From Adineta ricciae (Eukaryota; Rotifera; Eurotatoria; Adinetida; Adinetidae), in NCBI GenBank assembly GCA_905250025.1, contig CAJNOJ010000317.1, positions 43,307 through 107,306 on the forward strand: a stretch of DNA of 64,000 nt. Direction: 5' to 3'. The position numbers were made by a program, and so were the translations under genes. The notes below the pieces were generated by a model. That model made no database searches, was not told the origin of the DNA, and was given only the letters and a program-made list of their open reading frames with translations. This document shows, one piece after another, positions 23,134 to 34,307 of the stretch (positions are counted from its first letter, which is position 1; each line of letters starts with the position of its first letter).

Positions 23134-26031
23134 ATGTTAACAAAAACTCAAGAGCAAATGAATGAACTTTTACATGAATTAAAACTAGGCTGTGTATTAG
23201 TCGAACAAAAACACGATGGAGCAAAATGTTTTCGTCATTATTATTTACATAAAAGTGAGCAATTTGTAACTTATCGTCAAACAAATAGAACACTCCCATC
23301 GCCGATACGTTGTAAATATTATTTACGAAAAAGAAAAATGTGATTTTTTTTCTTCTTCTATAGATTATATAAATCAAATCGATGAAATACGCGTTGGATT
23401 CAAAACAAGAACATTCAATCGACTTATTCAACATAAACTTCTTAGACAAGATGATGTAAATAAATATCTCCAATTTATATTTCATACATTCGAAGTTATT
23501 TACCTGTAGGAACAATGCGCGTTTTCGATATTTTCGAATAACTATCGTGATGAAGTCAATCTTCTTGCAAATGATGAAGAAATGCGAAATATATGGATCG
23601 AAGGTCTTCAATATCTTATAGAAATTCATTCTCAAACTCAACAAAATTATCTTACTAATGAAACAAAGTAAAAATCAAACAACATTCATAAGCAAAAAAA
23701 CGAACTTTTTGTTGTTAAGTTGGATTTTGAATTGTTTCTATTCGACTACGAAACAACGTTCAGACTCATTGTCAAAAGAAGAATGTCGACAATTATTAAT
23801 TGATACATTCAATACAAAAGTATCTGATGAAGATTTTGAAAGATTTTTTCAAGTAAGTTTATAGTTTTAGCAAAAAAAAACTATTTTCTGAAATGTTCAT
23901 TTTTAGAAAATCGATAAAAATTCCTTAGTAAGTGATGAATTTCTTGAATTATTTCATTCAATTACACTTCGTCATGATCTTTATCAAATAATGAAAAAGT
24001 AAATGAAAAATTTTGTCTTTCATTTTCCTTTCAATTGATCTGTAAAGATATGCGAATAATACGGAAAATCAAACAATTGATTCGATTTATTTAACAGCAG
24101 AACAATTATTAGAATTTCTTCAAAAAGAACAAAATGTAAATTAGTCAAATATAATTTTTCAATGAATTGATCTGTTTTTGTTTTTTTACTAAGCAATTTG
24201 TATTAAAAACGCAAAAAAATGATTCAAAATGTAATTTTACACTCGAATCAATCAATACAAATGAACAAGTCAAAGAATTAATTCAGCAATTTGAATTAAA
24301 TGATCAAATGAAAGAAAAGGGTCATATTAGTTTGAAAGGTCAATCTAATTTAATGAATTTTCATATATTCGATCGATTCCTTCTTTAGGTTTTCGAGATT
24401 TACTTCTATCAGATGACTTTACTCTTATGAAACCATGGTGTTCTCGTTGTGTTTATCAAGATATGACAAGGTATAGATGTATAAAGATAGTTTATCACAA
24501 GACTTTATTGATAATTTAGACCACTTAATGATTATTATATCAATACATCATATAATACGTAAGAATAAATCAGAAAATGAAGAATTTGTTGGATCTTTTG
24601 TTTTGTTAGTTATTTATTTAATAATGAACATATTGGTGAAAGTAATCCGGAATCATTTAATCGTATATTAAAAATGGGTTGTCGTGCAATTCAAATCGAT
24701 TGTTATGATGGTGATCATGGTCAACCCATTGTTAAAGATAATTTAACACTTGCTAAACCGTATTTATTCGAATCAATTATTCGTTCTATTCAACCGAATC
24801 TTTTTAAAATATCAGTTTATCCTGTTATAATTGATATTGGCAATCATTGTTCGAATGAACAAGAATTTCAAATAACTCAAATTTTACAAAAAATTTTCGG
24901 TGGTAAAAGAATTTTTCGATGAAAGGAAACGTCGATGAATTTCTCATCTAAACTAGATCAATTGATAACTGAATCGTTATTAACAAAACATTCGTTGGTT
25001 TTACCATCACCAGAAGATCTTAAATACAAAGTTATTATTCGAGTAGGAAGAATTGGATTTTTTTTCGAATGAAAAATATCTTTTGAATATTGAAGGGAAT
25101 CAATTTTCCTGCTCTGATTGATGAAGAAGAATATTTCCATGAAGTATATGTTGACAATTTTGTCTTTTCGAAGTGAAATTTGTTAGTTTAGATAAATGAA
25201 AACAACATCGACGATCAGGACTTTGTTGATGATGATGAATATGAAGATGCAAAAGATTATGTTCCTTATTATCAATCAGAAAACCTTTCTGAAAAAGATT
25301 TTAATCGATTTGTTGAAGTTAATTCAATAGATTTGATTAAACAAACATTGAATTCATTTCTTCTCATGTATCCCGATGATCTTCAACAAGATTCAAGTAA
25401 TCCCGATCCAATTACACCTTGGAATTTTGGTATTCAAATGGTTGCATTAGATTATCAAAATGATGATCCGATTTTATCATTATCTTATGGAAAATTTATG
25501 GATAATGGAAATTGTGGCTATGTATTAAAACCAGAATATTTAACTCATATTAGCAGATCTTTATTTAATCCTTTAAATTATATAACAAAACCATTGAAAT
25601 ATTCGGAACATATTTTTGAATGTCCACAACGTTTAATTTTGACAATTATTAGTGGACAATTTCTACGTCGAACCAATGCTAGTGATCCATATATTCTTAT
25701 GTCTACACGTGGAATTCCATGTGATCAACAAATACAAAAAACGAAAACATTTAGCTGTAAAAGTTTGAATTTAGAATGGAATGAAATATTTCAATTTGAT
25801 ATTTATTTTCCTCAAATGTGTTTAATGAGATTTGATGTTTGTGATCATAATCGTTTAGCTTACTTTTGTTTACCAATAACAACTATGCAGACAGGTTTAG
25901 ATAATCGATTTTGATTTGATTTTGTAATTCTTTCGTCTTTTTAAGGTTATCGTCATATTCATTTAAGAGCAAATAACAATAGTTTAACTTATTCAACATT
26001 ATTTATTCATGTTCAATTTAAACCAATATGA
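23134..26031 (+). CDS. Phosphoinositide phospholipase C-like protein with a dead active site (complete copy)
   Basis: Fourteen exons: 23134-23311, 23364-23455, 23510-23667, 23720-23852, 23907-23998, 24048-24135, 24194-24338, 24389-24470, 24520-24558, 24610-24902, 24957-25042, 25096-25143, 25192-25894 and 25946-26031. They total 2223 nt, 740 residues, with every junction in phase. Domain order is that of PLC-delta/PRIP: PH (residues ~15-140, IDEIRVG, NIWIEGLQYL), EF-hand-like (~145-270), X (~300-430), acidic linker, Y (~490-590, FMDNGNCGYVLKPEYL) and C2 (~605-740, LTIISGQFLRR). Aligned to rat PLC-delta1, His311 is Tyr (SYNTYL), Glu341 is Gln (IQIDCYDG), His356 is Asp (VKDNLTL) and Glu390 is Gly (DIGNHCS); Asn312 and Asp343 remain. 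Hydrolysis of PIP2 is therefore not expected. A PRIP-like role as a phosphoinositide-binding or InsP3-buffering scaffold is inferred. An upstream exon cannot be excluded. Confidence 0.85.
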
Positions 26032-26619
26032 CCAATTGATTTAGAATGAACTTTTTACAATTTTCTTTAGTTTGAAAATAAAATTCAAACATTGGCGAAA
26101 AGAGAGAAATCTCTATCTATTTTTATTCTCTAAAACTGAAGGTGAATATCTGAGAGCGCTCTGTCTAAAGTAAAAAAAGGATTTAATTGGTAATAAAGAA
26201 TGACATTATTGAGAAATTTACACTATTCCTTGGCTGAGACTGGATTATAGTCGATGAGTCAAATGTGAGTTTTTTGCTATTCGTTATGAAATTCACAATC
26301 GTTTTTTTTCTTCTTATTATTACCAACGTTTGTTTTGCTATAAATCTGTAAGCTGGATATACGGTATTCGAAAGTTATCGGAACTAGCTTTACGTGGATC
26401 CATTCTATTCTTTTCTTTATTTTATGAATTACCAATCATTCTTCTTACTGATCAAGTACATCAATATTTGTTAATGATAAACATAACTTCATTCGTGAAT
26501 AACAAGACAAACGAAATCTGATCCTGTTTGTATAAGTTATGATTTTGAAATTCTAATAAGAACGAGCGTTATCAATGTAAAAGGTTTCCATTTGAATATT
26601 GAAGAAAAAAAAACAATAC
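26032..26619. other. Short spacer between PLC and the three-helix protein
   Basis: No gene is seen. It corresponds to 44330-45153 in the second copy, which is longer by about 200 bp. Confidence 0.5.
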
Positions 26620-29277
26620 ATGTATATGATCAAGATTGAGATCGTGTTTATTGTTCTGGTTGAATGTAATCTATTCATTAAAGCTGATCAATCCGATTTT
26701 TCCATAAGTCCCGATGGTTATCTCTCAATATTACGTGATTCCAATGGTAAAAGGATTGACACCGCTGGTATTGTAATTAATTCGCCAATATGGGCATTCT
26801 CAGAGAATAATAATGAAGATTATTATAAATACAGTTTTTATGAAGATCACTCTTGCAATAAGATCGATCCAAATTTAGAATCAATCACCCATGTTATTGC
26901 AATACGAGGCGATAAATTTGTTTATCTCGGTGAAGATTATAATAAGACGCAGCGAATTGGTTTAGTTCAATTAAACTATATTTTCGATCAAATAGATACA
27001 TTTGAACTTGAATTTACTGTGCTCAATAATCAAACGGTCGACAATCCATATGAGACTCTGATGACTATATATGACCATCGCCTTGAAAATCGAGTTTATT
27101 TCTTTTCAGCTGTTGGTTTTTTTATGTATAATCTTCATACGTTTGAAATCAATTCATATTCCTGGCTGAATTCATCAGATTTGAAAAACTTTCATGATTT
27201 ATCAAATATTATCGTTGTTGGTGAAAATTATTTCTTACTCGGATTTGGAGAAACATCATTCCGATGTGAAAAATGTCCTTCATTTTTATTAGTCGAAATC
27301 GATTCATTTCTAGAGGTACGACTTCATAGTTATGAAACAATCAATTTATCGGAATATGATGATTTTCAAGGTCGAATGGTAATGTCAATCAATGATCACA
27401 ATGATCTGGCCATTCTATTTCAAGAAATCAATTTAATTGCCTTTGGAAATATTGATTTGAATATAAAACGAATCACAATCAATACCAAAAAGGTTCTTTT
27501 AGATCAAGCTGGGCAATTACCCAGTCATTCAGTTCTTTGGGTAAACAATACTCGACAATTAGCCGTTCTTTTTTCAAATGCGCCTCTCACTCAATTCGCA
27601 AATTCATCGATATTCTTTTTCAATTATGAAGATGAAGATTTACGTATTCAAAATGTTTTTCCAAATAAACAACAAAGAATTACCTATGAAAAGGAAGATC
27701 AAGTACCAAGTTTTTCGAATTTGATTAACATTAATGGAAACTATTTAGGAATAAGTGCAGAATATCCGGAACAGAATTGGTATTTATTGATAATACCATT
27801 GATATCGTCGAAAGGAAAAGAATTCATTGATTTTGGTGGTCCGCTGGATGATGATTTGATATATCGATTTGCAACATTTGCTGCGTGCTTGCCGGGAATG
27901 TATAAAAACTCGAATCGATCATTGGAACAATGTGTTTATTGCCCTACAGGCGAAAAAACATCGAAATCTGGTAGTATTCAATGTGAAAAATGTGAGAAGA
28001 AGGAAAATTGTCCATTAGCAGCATTAAGTGATGAGTTTGAATACAAAAATGTTAATCAGATAGTTAGTTACCCATCGAAATCGAACATTGACTCATTCGA
28101 TGATATAATCTTATCAAATATGTTTCATTTTCAATGTCTTTCTATTTCTCCAGCGTTTTGGATGTTTCTTGTTATTTCGATAGTTTTATTTTTGGCAATT
28201 CTTGTTTTCCTCTGTTCGTATTTCCCATCGACATTTCGTTATCGATTGAAAATTCATCAAATTCTCTCACATATTGATTTAATTACTGAAGGTCAACTGT
28301 GGATTGGCGGTGTCGTCTCTTGTGGTATATTCGTTCTGGTTACATTCGCTGCTTTGTTTAGTTTTGAATACATGAATCTGTATCCGATTGAAAACTTTCG
28401 TTCTTCATCGTTTGTTTGCGATTCAGATATTGTCAATGCCAAATTTACAAGTGGATTACAATTACTCGCATTACCGAAAACTAATGACGAACGTCCCATC
28501 TTCGATTTACTTGATGGTCAACCATTTCAATTAGTATTTCACTTGATAAATACAAACCTTGATTGTGTAAATTCCAGATTCGATATTAGACAAAAGAATG
28601 GTGATTATTTTACTTCTTTCCCTTCATTTAATTGTTCAATGAAGGACAATAATGCGACATTAGCATTAGTTGTTACACTTTTAACACACGTTGCACGAAC
28701 AACAATTAAGATTAGCTCAGTTCATCCGATAGCCATCCTTCAAATCTGTTTACAAGGATCCAATCGAACGATCGACGATGGAAAATATGTTTTACGTTCA
28801 TTATTTGCTTGCAACGTATTTTCCGATGCCAATCATACAATTGATGAAAATCCAGAATTGGATATAACTTTAACAAAAGTAGTTAATCGGACGGAATCGT
28901 TAGAAGGTAATCAACAAATGCAATATTCTGGTCTGTGGATTCCTTTGATCACTGGAAAAGATATCACGACAAAAACTCGCTTGGCACCAACGGACGAGTA
29001 CCTCCGGTATCTTAGTTTATCAACAACAATTTCAATCCAATTACGAGAATCGCAGTTTTTCATTCAGAACACTCAGGAACCAATTGCAAGAAAATATGAA
29101 ATACTTTTTCGTAATGTGCTCTTTCTCGGTGTGGTGATTGAACTATTTTCATTGACATTTTTAATCTGTAAACTTCTTCTTAGACCAATCATTCACTTAA
29201 CTTACCAATGTTTCATCGGACTTTGTCTCCTCAAGCGTTTTAAACGAACGAAATCTATCGAAAAAACAACATTTTAA
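26620..29277 (+). CDS. Three-helix membrane protein with ephrin-receptor-like cysteine motif, copy 1
   Basis: Intronless frame of 885 residues. I take the ATG at 26620 because the second copy keeps the same codon; the frame is open slightly further upstream without an ATG. A signal peptide (IEIVFIVLVECNLFI) is followed by ~400 residues of beta-rich ectodomain with no named family, possibly propeller-like. A GCC2/GCC3 (ephrin-receptor-like) motif follows at ~425-470: CLPGMYK...CVYCPTGEKT...CEKC. Transmembrane helices lie at ~510-535, ~560-585 and ~830-855, with a second glycosylated extracellular loop of ~240 residues between the last two, and a short basic tail. It looks like a surface receptor or channel-associated protein. 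The family is unknown to me; no kinase or other enzymatic domain is present. Confidence 0.8.
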   Translation: MYMIKIEIVFIVLVECNLFIKADQSDFSISPDGYLSILRDSNGKRIDTAGIVINSPIWAFSENNNEDYYKYSFYEDHSCNKIDPNLESITHVIAIRGDKFVYLGEDYNKTQRIGLVQLNYIFDQIDTFELEFTVLNNQTVDNPYETLMTIYDHRLENRVYFFSAVGFFMYNLHTFEINSYSWLNSSDLKNFHDLSNIIVVGENYFLLGFGETSFRCEKCPSFLLVEIDSFLEVRLHSYETINLSEYDDFQGRMVMSINDHNDLAILFQEINLIAFGNIDLNIKRITINTKKVLLDQAGQLPSHSVLWVNNTRQLAVLFSNAPLTQFANSSIFFFNYEDEDLRIQNVFPNKQQRITYEKEDQVPSFSNLININGNYLGISAEYPEQNWYLLIIPLISSKGKEFIDFGGPLDDDLIYRFATFAACLPGMYKNSNRSLEQCVYCPTGEKTSKSGSIQCEKCEKKENCPLAALSDEFEYKNVNQIVSYPSKSNIDSFDDIILSNMFHFQCLSISPAFWMFLVISIVLFLAILVFLCSYFPSTFRYRLKIHQILSHIDLITEGQLWIGGVVSCGIFVLVTFAALFSFEYMNLYPIENFRSSSFVCDSDIVNAKFTSGLQLLALPKTNDERPIFDLLDGQPFQLVFHLINTNLDCVNSRFDIRQKNGDYFTSFPSFNCSMKDNNATLALVVTLLTHVARTTIKISSVHPIAILQICLQGSNRTIDDGKYVLRSLFACNVFSDANHTIDENPELDITLTKVVNRTESLEGNQQMQYSGLWIPLITGKDITTKTRLAPTDEYLRYLSLSTTISIQLRESQFFIQNTQEPIARKYEILFRNVLFLGVVIELFSLTFLICKLLLRPIIHLTYQCFIGLCLLKRFKRTKSIEKTTF

Positions 29278-29739
29278 TAAAGGGGCAAAAAAACACATAC
29301 TCTTATTACGATGTACATAGAATATATTAACCTAGTTTCGAGAATGTGGGTGTAGTTGGTGATAGAAGAAGAAGCATGTTCACGCACACGTACCCTCGAG
29401 ATGTTTTCCCTAAAAAATCAGACTCGATATCGATCATGATCTACTTTGATGACGAAACGCAAGAAAAATACTCATATGTTTTCGACCGTATCACTTTTAG
29501 GCATACAATTTGTAACAATCTAATCTGATGTTTCTTCACAGATCATAAAAAAGCAAATTGTTCGAAAGAAATGCAGTTCCCTAGAAAAACTTCGAAAAGA
29601 AAACGAGCCCCATATAAGCATGCGGCAAATTAGGCGACCAAAAAGCCATTTGTAAATTTTCATCCGTGCAAAATACCGTCTTGTGAGAGCATGAGTGTGA
29701 AGTGAATGACGAGAGAGACATATTCACATCCTCATTTAT
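29278..29739. other. Intergenic between convergent genes
   Basis: Holds the 3' ends of the three-helix protein (AATAAA at the stop codon) and the ART gene. It matches 47812-48368, which carries an extra 105 bp. No gene is seen. Confidence 0.5.
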
Positions 29740-31083
29740 TCATTTTTTTCTTAGAACATATTCTTCCGGCACAGAAATGTTCTTTAGGAGTTGTTTTAAG
29801 GTTTGTGATTCTCTCTTTGGAAAATGTTGGTGAAAACGATCCATCGAACCTTTAGGATGTGTTAATATCCATTTAAATGACGATAAAATATCTTTATGAG
29901 GTAACAAAACATTTGTTAAATAAATTGTATAACATGATGATTGATATTCCACACGATCTACATGAAATATTGTCCATGGTAATATAAGAATTTCAGCTTC
30001 ATTTTCGAATTCCGATAAACAAGGTTGCTCATTTGATATTCTACCTAAATCAATTGCTTGATCACAATGTATCGGAAAATTAAATGTAAATAGAACTGAA
30101 TTTCGACGGTTTTCCGATGGATTTTTATTATGATGGGTTAAAAATTCTTCTGCAATAGAACGTTGCGCAGATGATGAAGAAAAATGTTTTGTTTGTAAAA
30201 AGCTTTGGTGATGAACAGCGGCATTTTGATAAATAGCAATATCATCATCGTCCAATTTGGCACCTCGGTAACTTTGTCCTTGAAAATATCGATCTTTCAA
30301 TGTTTCTAATGTTTTGTATAAAGGTAAAGCTAATGGCATTGGATCTTGTCGAAGAGCATGATAAAGTTTTGTTTCTAATGTGTACAATCTTATTAAATAT
30401 TCAACACCTCTTGTTTCATCAGGATCATTTGAAAATTTGTTCAATAAGTCATTTGCTTTGGTTGATTGAGGATCTTCATTAGCAGTAATTTCTCGATCGA
30501 TTAAATCTTGAAGTCTATTTGCTATATTTTTCAGTGACATTGGTGCATCAGGATGAAATCTATCCGCAAGAAATCTTCCCAGCTTTGACTGTGATAGAGC
30601 TATCGATGTTGTTGAAAAGCCAATTTCAAGTTGTTTTTCTTCTTCAGTTTTGTAATCTTCAACTGTCGATGTCTTTATTTTTCCATGTTTTATACTACTT
30701 ACATATTCCTTAGGTGGTTTAACAAATTCGAAACAATCTGCGATATTTTCATCTTGGAAACGAGATGCACTCGAATCACCATCACTTGGACGATTAAAAA
30801 GTTGACGAATTTCGTCATTAGCAGCTTCTTCGTAAGCCGTAAGACCATAACTATTTGTTTGTGATCGATCACATCCGTATTGAAGAAGAAGTTTAACTAT
30901 TTCTGCATGACCATAAAATGAAGCTGCGTGTAACGGTGTACTATTTATATGTGTTTCAATTTCATTGGGATTCCATTTGGTTGGTGATAATGTTGTGAGA
31001 TAATTTCTCACATATTCTACATCACCATTTCGACAGGCAAGGTAAAATTTGCTGATTTGAGATGATTTTTCCGAATTTGTCAT
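29740..31083 (-). CDS. Ankyrin repeat-ADP-ribosyltransferase (ART) protein, copy 1
   Basis: Intronless, 447 residues, starting at MTNSEKSS. Residues ~12-100 contain about two ankyrin repeats (TPLHAASFYGHAEIVKLLL; GLTAYEEAAN). The C-terminal half (~200-430) fits the arginine-type NAD ADP-ribosyltransferase fold (PF01129). An arginine in SYRGAKL, a serine cluster (HFSSSSAQRS) and ENEAEILILPW stand for the R-S-ExE signature, with the catalytic glutamate in EAE. No signal peptide or membrane segment is visible, so it is probably intracellular, unlike vertebrate ecto-ARTs. Predicted reaction: transfer of ADP-ribose from NAD+ to a protein, substrate perhaps chosen through the ankyrin repeats. It is divergent from the Kv channel gene and convergent with the three-helix protein. 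Confidence 0.8.
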   Translation of the reverse strand: MTNSEKSSQISKFYLACRNGDVEYVRNYLTTLSPTKWNPNEIETHINSTPLHAASFYGHAEIVKLLLQYGCDRSQTNSYGLTAYEEAANDEIRQLFNRPSDGDSSASRFQDENIADCFEFVKPPKEYVSSIKHGKIKTSTVEDYKTEEEKQLEIGFSTTSIALSQSKLGRFLADRFHPDAPMSLKNIANRLQDLIDREITANEDPQSTKANDLLNKFSNDPDETRGVEYLIRLYTLETKLYHALRQDPMPLALPLYKTLETLKDRYFQGQSYRGAKLDDDDIAIYQNAAVHHQSFLQTKHFSSSSAQRSIAEEFLTHHNKNPSENRRNSVLFTFNFPIHCDQAIDLGRISNEQPCLSEFENEAEILILPWTIFHVDRVEYQSSCYTIYLTNVLLPHKDILSSFKWILTHPKGSMDRFHQHFPKRESQTLKQLLKNISVPEEYVLRKK

Positions 31084-32646
31084 AGTTGTTTATTGTGTTT
31101 TACATATATAAAAGCTACGAATAAATGAAACATTATGTCTTGCGCATCATTTTTCATATGAATCATCACATACTCACTAATAATATTGATCATTGGTAGA
31201 TAATATTGCTGTCTCATGTCGAACAAGCAAAATAATGAAAAGAAACGCCCTCTTTCCTCCGGTCATTTCTCTTATACAATTTTGTTTACGCACGCTAGTT
31301 TTCGAGTTTAACTATACTGAAGATTTCTTAATACAAATTCCGCTGTTTCTCCTGTCGGTGGAATTAATAGGTGTAACATTTGTTCATTTTTTAAACTTTA
31401 TTATGGTTTCTTTGGAAATATATCTATCATTTACACAGAAAAAAAAACAACAACGGTAGATTTCTCAAAGCTTTTTCGTGGAAGCAGCAGATTCGCCAAG
31501 TAGCACATATTTAATGTTTTCATCCGGATGTAATTCATTGATGTTGAACAGCTGAATGGATTCAATGAAATTTGTTTCTTCTTCAATATTTGTGGAAGAG
31601 GAGAAATGTCATACTCTTTGCTTACTGCACACGCGGTGTAAAAAACGTGGTTAATTGTTACATTTTCTTCAAAGAGAGGAGGCTTCTCTCGAAAAGAAGC
31701 AAAATGTATAGTAGTCGACCTCCACTCGCTTATATGATCTATGTCTCGAGAACGGCTCATCCATTTGTCCGACAAATTTTAGTCTAGTTGATGACATCGT
31801 TTGAGTATAAGCATAGTCATAGGTTAGATGCAATGACTTCTAAATGATCCAACTAGTTATTGCCTATCTGATAAGATATCTAATTGCTTGTTTTTTTTTC
31901 TTATGAGAAAAGAAAATAGATACATGGTTGAATAAGCACTGTAGTTAATAGCAATATAAAATAGTGTAATCATCACATGCTTTCTTTCATGACTTGTTTT
32001 CGTTTAGAATGCAATCTACTACTTTTGTCAATATGCCTTCAAACAGCCTTGTTTCATAATTTAAGCTAAATATCATCGTGTTATTTTTATTCGATACATG
32101 CGTTAGTCAAATGAGATTTTTTCATATATTTGCTTGAGAAGCCTTATTTTCAAGGATCAGAAACAGAAGAGACCTCTAATTTCGTTACTATAATGCATTT
32201 TCGTGATGATCAAATTTCCGATCAGTAGTTTCTTGAAAGTTGAAGTACTATAGCATAATCCATTCTAATATTTCCTTCAATACACTGAAAGAACCAATGC
32301 TATGTAAAACCTGGAACATCTTCGATAATTTTACTGAATTCTAAGCCTTTTTCGATTATGTGTAATATAAAGGTTCGTCGAAAAGTATTTTCTCTTCCAT
32401 GTTAGAAACACTTCTATAGTCGTAGATCGTATTTCTTCTTAAATTGAGTTGCGTTTTAAAATTTGTTTTCATAATTTGTCTATCTTCTCCTTGTTTAGTT
32501 GAAACGTGAATATAGTGACGTCGTCCTTCAATTCGGCAAACTGTAGGATCCTAAACGAAAAAAGCAAAATAACAAACAAGTTAACCATTTTTACGTTCTA
32601 TTGTTTAAACTATCCACATACTCTCTCTCTCTCTCTCCTAGCTCCT
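31084..32646. promoter_or_regulatory. Divergent intergenic region between ART and Kv genes
   Basis: This 1.56 kb region separates the two divergently transcribed starts. It matches 49716-51441 over most of its length with small indels, including AT-rich boxes and a (CT)n tract next to the Kv start (32622-32638). No gene is supported. It must hold both promoters; no specific motif can be assigned. Confidence 0.45.
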
Positions 32647-34307
32647 ATGTCTGAATCTAGAAAAAGAGAAAATCATGGCGTTGTAGAGTAAGTTTAAAAG
32701 ATATATTCTTATGAATCTAATTTAGAGAATTTTGTTCATTCATTGAAGTTCAAGAGTATCCGAGAAAAGCTCAATTGTTAGAATCAATGTTGGTGGCTGT
32801 CAATTTGAAATCCATTTGTCCAGTCTCAATGCTTTTCCCGAATCACTATTGGGTGATGAAAATAAACGAAAAATCTTTTGGAATACAGATCGACAAGAAT
32901 ACTTTTTCGGTCGACATCGTGCATGTTTTGAAGCAATTTTATATTATTATCAATCAAATGGACGTCTTCGTCGACCTGATCACGTTCCATTAGATATATT
33001 TCTTGAAGAAATTAGATATTTTCAATTAGGTCCAAAAGCACTTGCGCAAGTGGTAGAATCAGAAAATTTACGTGAGATTAAACCTAAGATAATGCCTAAT
33101 GAGCGCTGGCGTCGGCTTATTTGGCAACATTTGCAATATCCTGCATCTTCAATATTAGCACGTGGGATCTATATTATTTCAATGGCTATTACTCTTCTTT
33201 CCAGTATCACATTAGCTATTGAAACTTTGCCAAGTATCAAAACAGATTTGTTAGGTCTTTGTTTTAGTGGAACAAATCTTAACGGCTCTTCAACATACCA
33301 ATTTGTGGCAGGTTGTCCGAGAATATTTTCTACAATGCCATATTTTACTATTGAAAGCATCTGTGTTTCATATTTTACAATCGAATTTTTTCTTCGTTTA
33401 ATCAGTACTCCATCGTATAAAGATTTTTTTCTGTCATTTATGACTTGGGTCGATATATTAGCTATTGCTCCCTATTATTGCATTGTGCCTTTATTAGCAA
33501 CCAGTACAAGCAAAGGTGTAAACCTGACAGTTGTACACATATTTCGTCTCTTACGTGCACTGCGTACACTAAGACTTTTAACCATTGTTCGAGAATTGAG
33601 ATCAATGCGTGTTCTTGGTAGAGCTTTGAAAGAATCAATGTTTGATCTTGCAGGAGCGGCTATCAGTATAACTACCATAGCATTTCTGTTCGGATCAGCA
33701 GCTTATCTTGCAGAAGAAAAAGACAATGCAAATTACAGCTCGATTCCAGCAGCAACTTATTGGGGAATTATTACAATGTCAACCGTTGGGTAAGTAAACT
33801 GGTGACAAAGCGAATTTTTGGAGGCACTTTAATCACACTATCAATTTTTAAATTGATTTTAACAGTTATGGTGATATTTCTCCAATGACATGGCTTGGCC
33901 GTATAATAGCTTGTATGTGTGCAGTTTTTGGTACGGCAACGATGGGTATGGTTATTTCTGTTCTTGGCGAAAGCTATCAACGTGTTTATAAACAACAGAC
34001 ATATGACCCTAATGAACAAGAACCATTATTAGTCGATTGGGATCGCATGAGTAACGTAGAAGAAGAGAAAGAACAAAATATGGCTAAAAACCTAGCGACT
34101 CGATCTAAACTTAATTTTTCTATTTCAAGCAATGATGGTAATATTGATGATCACTTAGCCAATCTGATCATTAAGCATTTAAATGAAAAAGTTATTGAAA
34201 TACAAGAAATTATTCGCAAAGACATTTATTTACAAATGATTGATAATGATAACCAAAAGCCAGCAGATAGCAGTGTTAATACATCTTTACGCTACTTTCG
34301 ATTATGA
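32647..34307 (+). CDS. Voltage-gated potassium channel (Shaker-superfamily), complete copy
   Basis: Three exons: 32647-32687, 32749-33789 and 33866-34307, phases consistent; 507 residues. A T1 tetramerisation domain (RINVGGCQFEIHLSSL, YYYQSNGRLRRPDHVPLDIF) is followed by S1 (~ITLLSSITLAIETL), S2, S3 (WVDILAIAPYYC), an S4 helix with regularly spaced arginines (FRLLRALRTLRLLTIVREL), S5, a pore with selectivity filter TMSTVGYGD and S6. Length and T1-S6 order fit a tetrameric Kv subunit in the plasma membrane. S6 lacks the PVP hinge typical of Shaker-type channels (it reads GTATMGMVISVLGES). The last intron splits the GYG filter codon. The C-terminus is short with a possible coiled coil. The Kv subfamily cannot be assigned with confidence. 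Confidence 0.88.
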
